A stretch of 64,000 nucleotides of DNA from Desmodesmus armatus (lineage: Eukaryota; Chlorophyta; Chlorophyceae; Sphaeropleales; Scenedesmaceae), in assembly GCA_007449985.2 (NCBI GenBank), contig VIIQ02000691.1:1-64000 (forward strand). Direction: 5' to 3'. The position numbers were made by a program, and so were the translations under genes. The notes under the pieces are model-generated. The model was given only the letters and a program-made list of their open reading frames with translations, had not been told where the DNA came from and ran no database searches. Each line of letters opens with the position of its first letter. Position 1 is the stretch's first letter. Shown in pieces: positions 61,050 to 64,000 of the stretch.

Positions 61050-63611
61050 CCATCAGCAGACAGCATGGCATTGCTGCGGTCCGGCCGTGTGCCTGCGAGC
61101 GGGAGACTTGGGATGGCTTTGGCAAAGGCTGTGAAGCTGTTCTGCTCCTTGCAGTTTGTGTCCATGCTCAGCCTTGTGTATGCGGTGATGCGGGCTGGGC
61201 AGGCAGAGCTGCTGTCCGCATGGCCTGGGGTATCCCTAGCAACAGATGTCACGATGACGGTAGTGTACATGGCCACGCTGCAGCTGGCAACAGTTTGCTT
61301 CCTGTTGCCTTGGGTGGAAGAGTTCAAAACCCTAAGCACGCGGTTGAACACACACTTGGCGTCCACTACTGCTGCTAAGTCATCAGCTAATGGGGCTGCG
61401 GGAGGGCGTGGAGATGTACAGCGCTCCTTTGTGCTGACATGTGCAGGACGGTATGTCCTGCAGAGGGTTTTGGGTGGTGATAATACCCTGATGTGGCTCC
61501 TGTGGCTTTCGATGGTGTCTGTGTTGTCAGCTGCAGCAAATGGAATGTTTGGGGAGATGCACGCCGCTATCTCAATGTTCCTGCATGTTTTTTACATCTG
61601 CTCTGTCGTGCTCTTGGATCATGATACCAGGAAGACAGCGGAGGTCCGTTTGCCTGTTGTGCACTCTTTGATTAGTGCTGGGCTAGCATCAGGGGTCTTT
61701 GAAGTTGAAAGCCACACTGTGCTTGACAGCCTTGACTATATGGAGGAATTGGTGCTACGCGTTGCCTCACACATAGGCGGCATGACCTCTCCTGCAACAC
61801 AAACATCTGCATGGGTGGTGTCTTCTGCATCGTCGTCCTTTTGGCGCTGGGCAGCTGCTGCTGCAGCAGCGGGCTGCAAGCAGGTTGCTACCGCAGGCAG
61901 CGTCATGCATAGGCATGTCCCAGGCTGCGCAAGCCATGTTGTGCACATCTGGAGCATCTTACACTTAGCCATTATGCCGTGGCAGTTCCTGCTGCTTAGC
62001 AGGTGGTTGTACACACTGCTACCATCAAGCTTTGTGTGGCTTGTGCACCCGGTGTTGTGCTGTACAGCAGGCGCTCTCCAGCTTATGCTGCTCCCCAACA
62101 GCAGCGTCGTGTTGCATCATTTTAAGGGGATGCCGGGCCGTATCCGCACTTGGCTGGGTCAGTTTCAGGTTCAGGTTCGCGCCAGCCGCACACGCTTTGC
62201 AGCCGATAGGTTTGGGCGCATGCGCGCGCTGCACAGCAGGCCTGCTGTCCAGCGTCCCCGGTGTGTGTCAGCTGATACTGCAGTTGATGATACATCTGTG
62301 TGGCAAGTGGGGCTTGCTCGCTCCTGGCTTCTGCTTGCTGTTAACCATATCCTCTGGTTGGCCAGCACGTCTCGCCATGTGCTGTGCACACCAGCAGACC
62401 CATGTGTCGAAACACTCCCGATCCACCTCTTCACCATGATGCTTGGCTTCCACTATGTCTATGCATGCTTGTGGCTCGGCATGGCTGTTGGCCCGTCAAA
62501 GCCGGAGTGCCGACCAGTGCTGTCCCTCCTTCAGCGCTTTGTGACTTTGCTGTACTGGGGTCACTGGGGTACACCGAGCTCCATACCTACTGGGGCAGAG
62601 GGTCCTCCAGTGTTTTCGTCGCTGCCGCATCTGTTGTTTTGGTGGGGCCCAGCATACACGGCAACAGCGCTGTGGAACCTGGCTGAACCTCTTACTGCTG
62701 CAGCGGGTGTGGGTATGAAGTTGCTAGCTAGGTTTTGTAGGGACCCACAGGGGACCACTTGTACCCCAAGTGACCTTGCAGCAGCATGTACTGGTGCTGC
62801 CTTGTACCTGGGACTGGCTTTGCTGCTGTTTCACCGGCAAATCTTGCAGCAGTTGGTCATGACTGGGGCAGCGCTCAACTTGTGGTTGACAAGCTTTTGG
62901 CAGCGGTCTAAGGGCTTTTTCAAGGCTTCACTGAACCGCAGTGGGGTGCAGCGACAGTCGCTGCTGGGCCTGTTGTGGTCCTTGTTTGCATTTGGCAAAC
63001 GGCAGCTGGTCAAACCCTCCAGGTGGTTTCCTTTTTCTGGTGTCACGTATGTGAGGCTGCAGCTTCGGTTGTTGACTGACATGCTGAAGTCCTCGTTTGC
63101 ATCAGGCAAGCGGCACCTTACCACCATCTTTACATGGTGGCCTGTCGGTTGTGGCATGTATGTAAGGGTGCAGCTAGGGTCCTGCAGGTGCCGGCTCATG
63201 TCCTGGTTTGCTTCCTTCAAGCGGCAACTGATCTGGGCGCCCGCACGGTGGCGTGTCTCTCGAAGCAAACCCAGCGCTGCTGACTGTTCAGGCAGCACGG
63301 CCGCTGACAGTCCTGCGGGAGACAGCAGTAGTGGTGCTGCTTCGCAGCCTACTGAGCATGTCACCACCCGTGCTGAGGCGCTGACAGCAGCAGCACAGGA
63401 GGCCATGCGGGAGTGCGTGATCTGTCAGGATGAAGCGCGTTCTGTTGCACTCAAGCCATGCGGGCACTTGGCATGCTGTGAGGGCTGCTTCGCGCGGCTG
63501 CAGCGGGACGCTGCCCGCTGCTCTTCTGGGCGGCGCTCAGGCCCCGGTCGCCTCAAGTGCCCGGTGTGCAGGGCTGATGTGCAGGGGCACGTGGCTGGTA
63601 TCATCCTGTGA
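60855..63611 (+). CDS. Multi-pass membrane RING-finger protein (probable E3 ubiquitin ligase), intronless, 918 aa
   Basis: Paralogue of 50467-52803 in opposite orientation. Shared blocks include SGRVPASGRLG, RYVLQRV-GG-N, DSLDYMEELVL and the C-terminal C3HC4 RING starting at about residue 854 (CVICQDE, KPCGHLACCEGC, CPVCRAD), where DNA identity is highest and most differences are silent. Residues about 37-64 are a Thr-Ala repeat from a GCAACA array. Many hydrophobic segments follow. It is about 140 residues longer than its paralogue, partly because a segment near 700-810 (FAxGKRxL ... W ... YVRxQL) occurs about three times against once in the other gene. The likely role is membrane-bound ubiquitin ligation, by family inference only. 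Confidence 0.88.
60979..61047 (+). repeat. In-frame (GCAACA)n array coding Ala-Thr repeats
   Basis: About eleven hexamer units in the first 65 codons of the RING gene. Being a multiple of three, length changes keep frame, so the array could vary between strains. Confidence 0.95.
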
Positions 63612-64000
63612 AGGGGGTGTTCAGCTGCACCAGGTGGTCCGCTGTGGCCTGCCTGTACTGGTTATCAGGACTGACAGTTTGAGCTGCATGTTGGTGGGGG
63701 GTTTGGTTGGGGGCTGGGATGCAAGTGGAGCTTCTTCGTTGGGCGGTATTTGGATGTTTTCTTCCGGATTGATTCCAGTTTGGAGAGGCTGTGCAATGCT
63801 GTCTTGAGACGTGGGCTGGGTTTGGTATGATTCAAGCATCATGTTTCAGGTGCCCAATGGCTCTTCTTCATTAGTCACGGGCTGGGGGTTTTTGTTGAGA
63901 GGCGGCAGCACTGCGGCGTTGGGAGCCGGCAGCCATATGCACCGTGACATGTTCGTTGATGTAGGTATCTTTGTGGGATGACATTCCAGCACCCACTGTG
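63612..64000. other. 3' flank of the second RING gene
   Basis: No gene and no TGTAA signal is seen before the window ends. The transcript end may lie outside. Confidence 0.4.

Overview
The window looks like nuclear DNA of a chlorophyte green alga. Its genes are split into many short exons with GT-AG introns. It encodes a plastid-type Hsp70 with an N-terminal presequence, a GIY-YIG/CGFS-glutaredoxin fusion of the plant and algal type, and a prolyl 4-hydroxylase with a ShKT tail of the kind found in green lineages. The candidate polyadenylation signal TGTAA, typical of green algae, lies close behind several stop codons. CTG/CAG runs are common. The species cannot be fixed from the sequence alone, and all exon models were assembled by hand from frame, splice-site phase and family similarity.

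Layout: 1-3262 has no recognisable gene. 3263-9201 (-) is chloroplast HSP70B (11 exons). 11461-12614 (-) is a Bax-inhibitor-1/LIFEGUARD membrane protein. 15176-17158 (-) is an Mpv17/PMP22 protein. 18492-23191 (-) is a prolyl 4-hydroxylase that shares a short upstream region with the divergent GIY-YIG glutaredoxin at 23520-26275 (+). 26.7-29.2 kb is a transposon nest: a 5'-truncated LINE-like element and a small LTR element (TRIM-like) with perfect 5-bp target duplications. 29.7-45.2 kb is shaped by duplication. Three copies of an unrecognised six-helix membrane protein are present, one of them broken. Two of them lie in a roughly 5.5-kb tandem segmental duplication that also copied the last two exons of splicing factor SF3A2. 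The intact SF3A2 gene is at 44407-49050 (-). 50467-52803 (-) and 60855-63611 (+) are two intronless paralogues of a multi-pass membrane RING protein, and between them lies a 10-exon 2-oxoglutarate/Fe(II) oxygenase gene (53906-59628, -).

The genes serve unrelated housekeeping and stress roles (plastid protein folding, Fe-S/redox, wall-protein hydroxylation, splicing, ubiquitin ligation) and form no operon or pathway cluster. The most unusual signal is structural: in HSP70B, the glutaredoxin gene and the oxygenase gene, introns contain extra copies of the edges of neighbouring exons, often with splice sites, arrayed in tandem in two of the three. SF3A2 shows a related event, a 119-bp insertion that duplicated a 9-bp stretch holding a splice donor.
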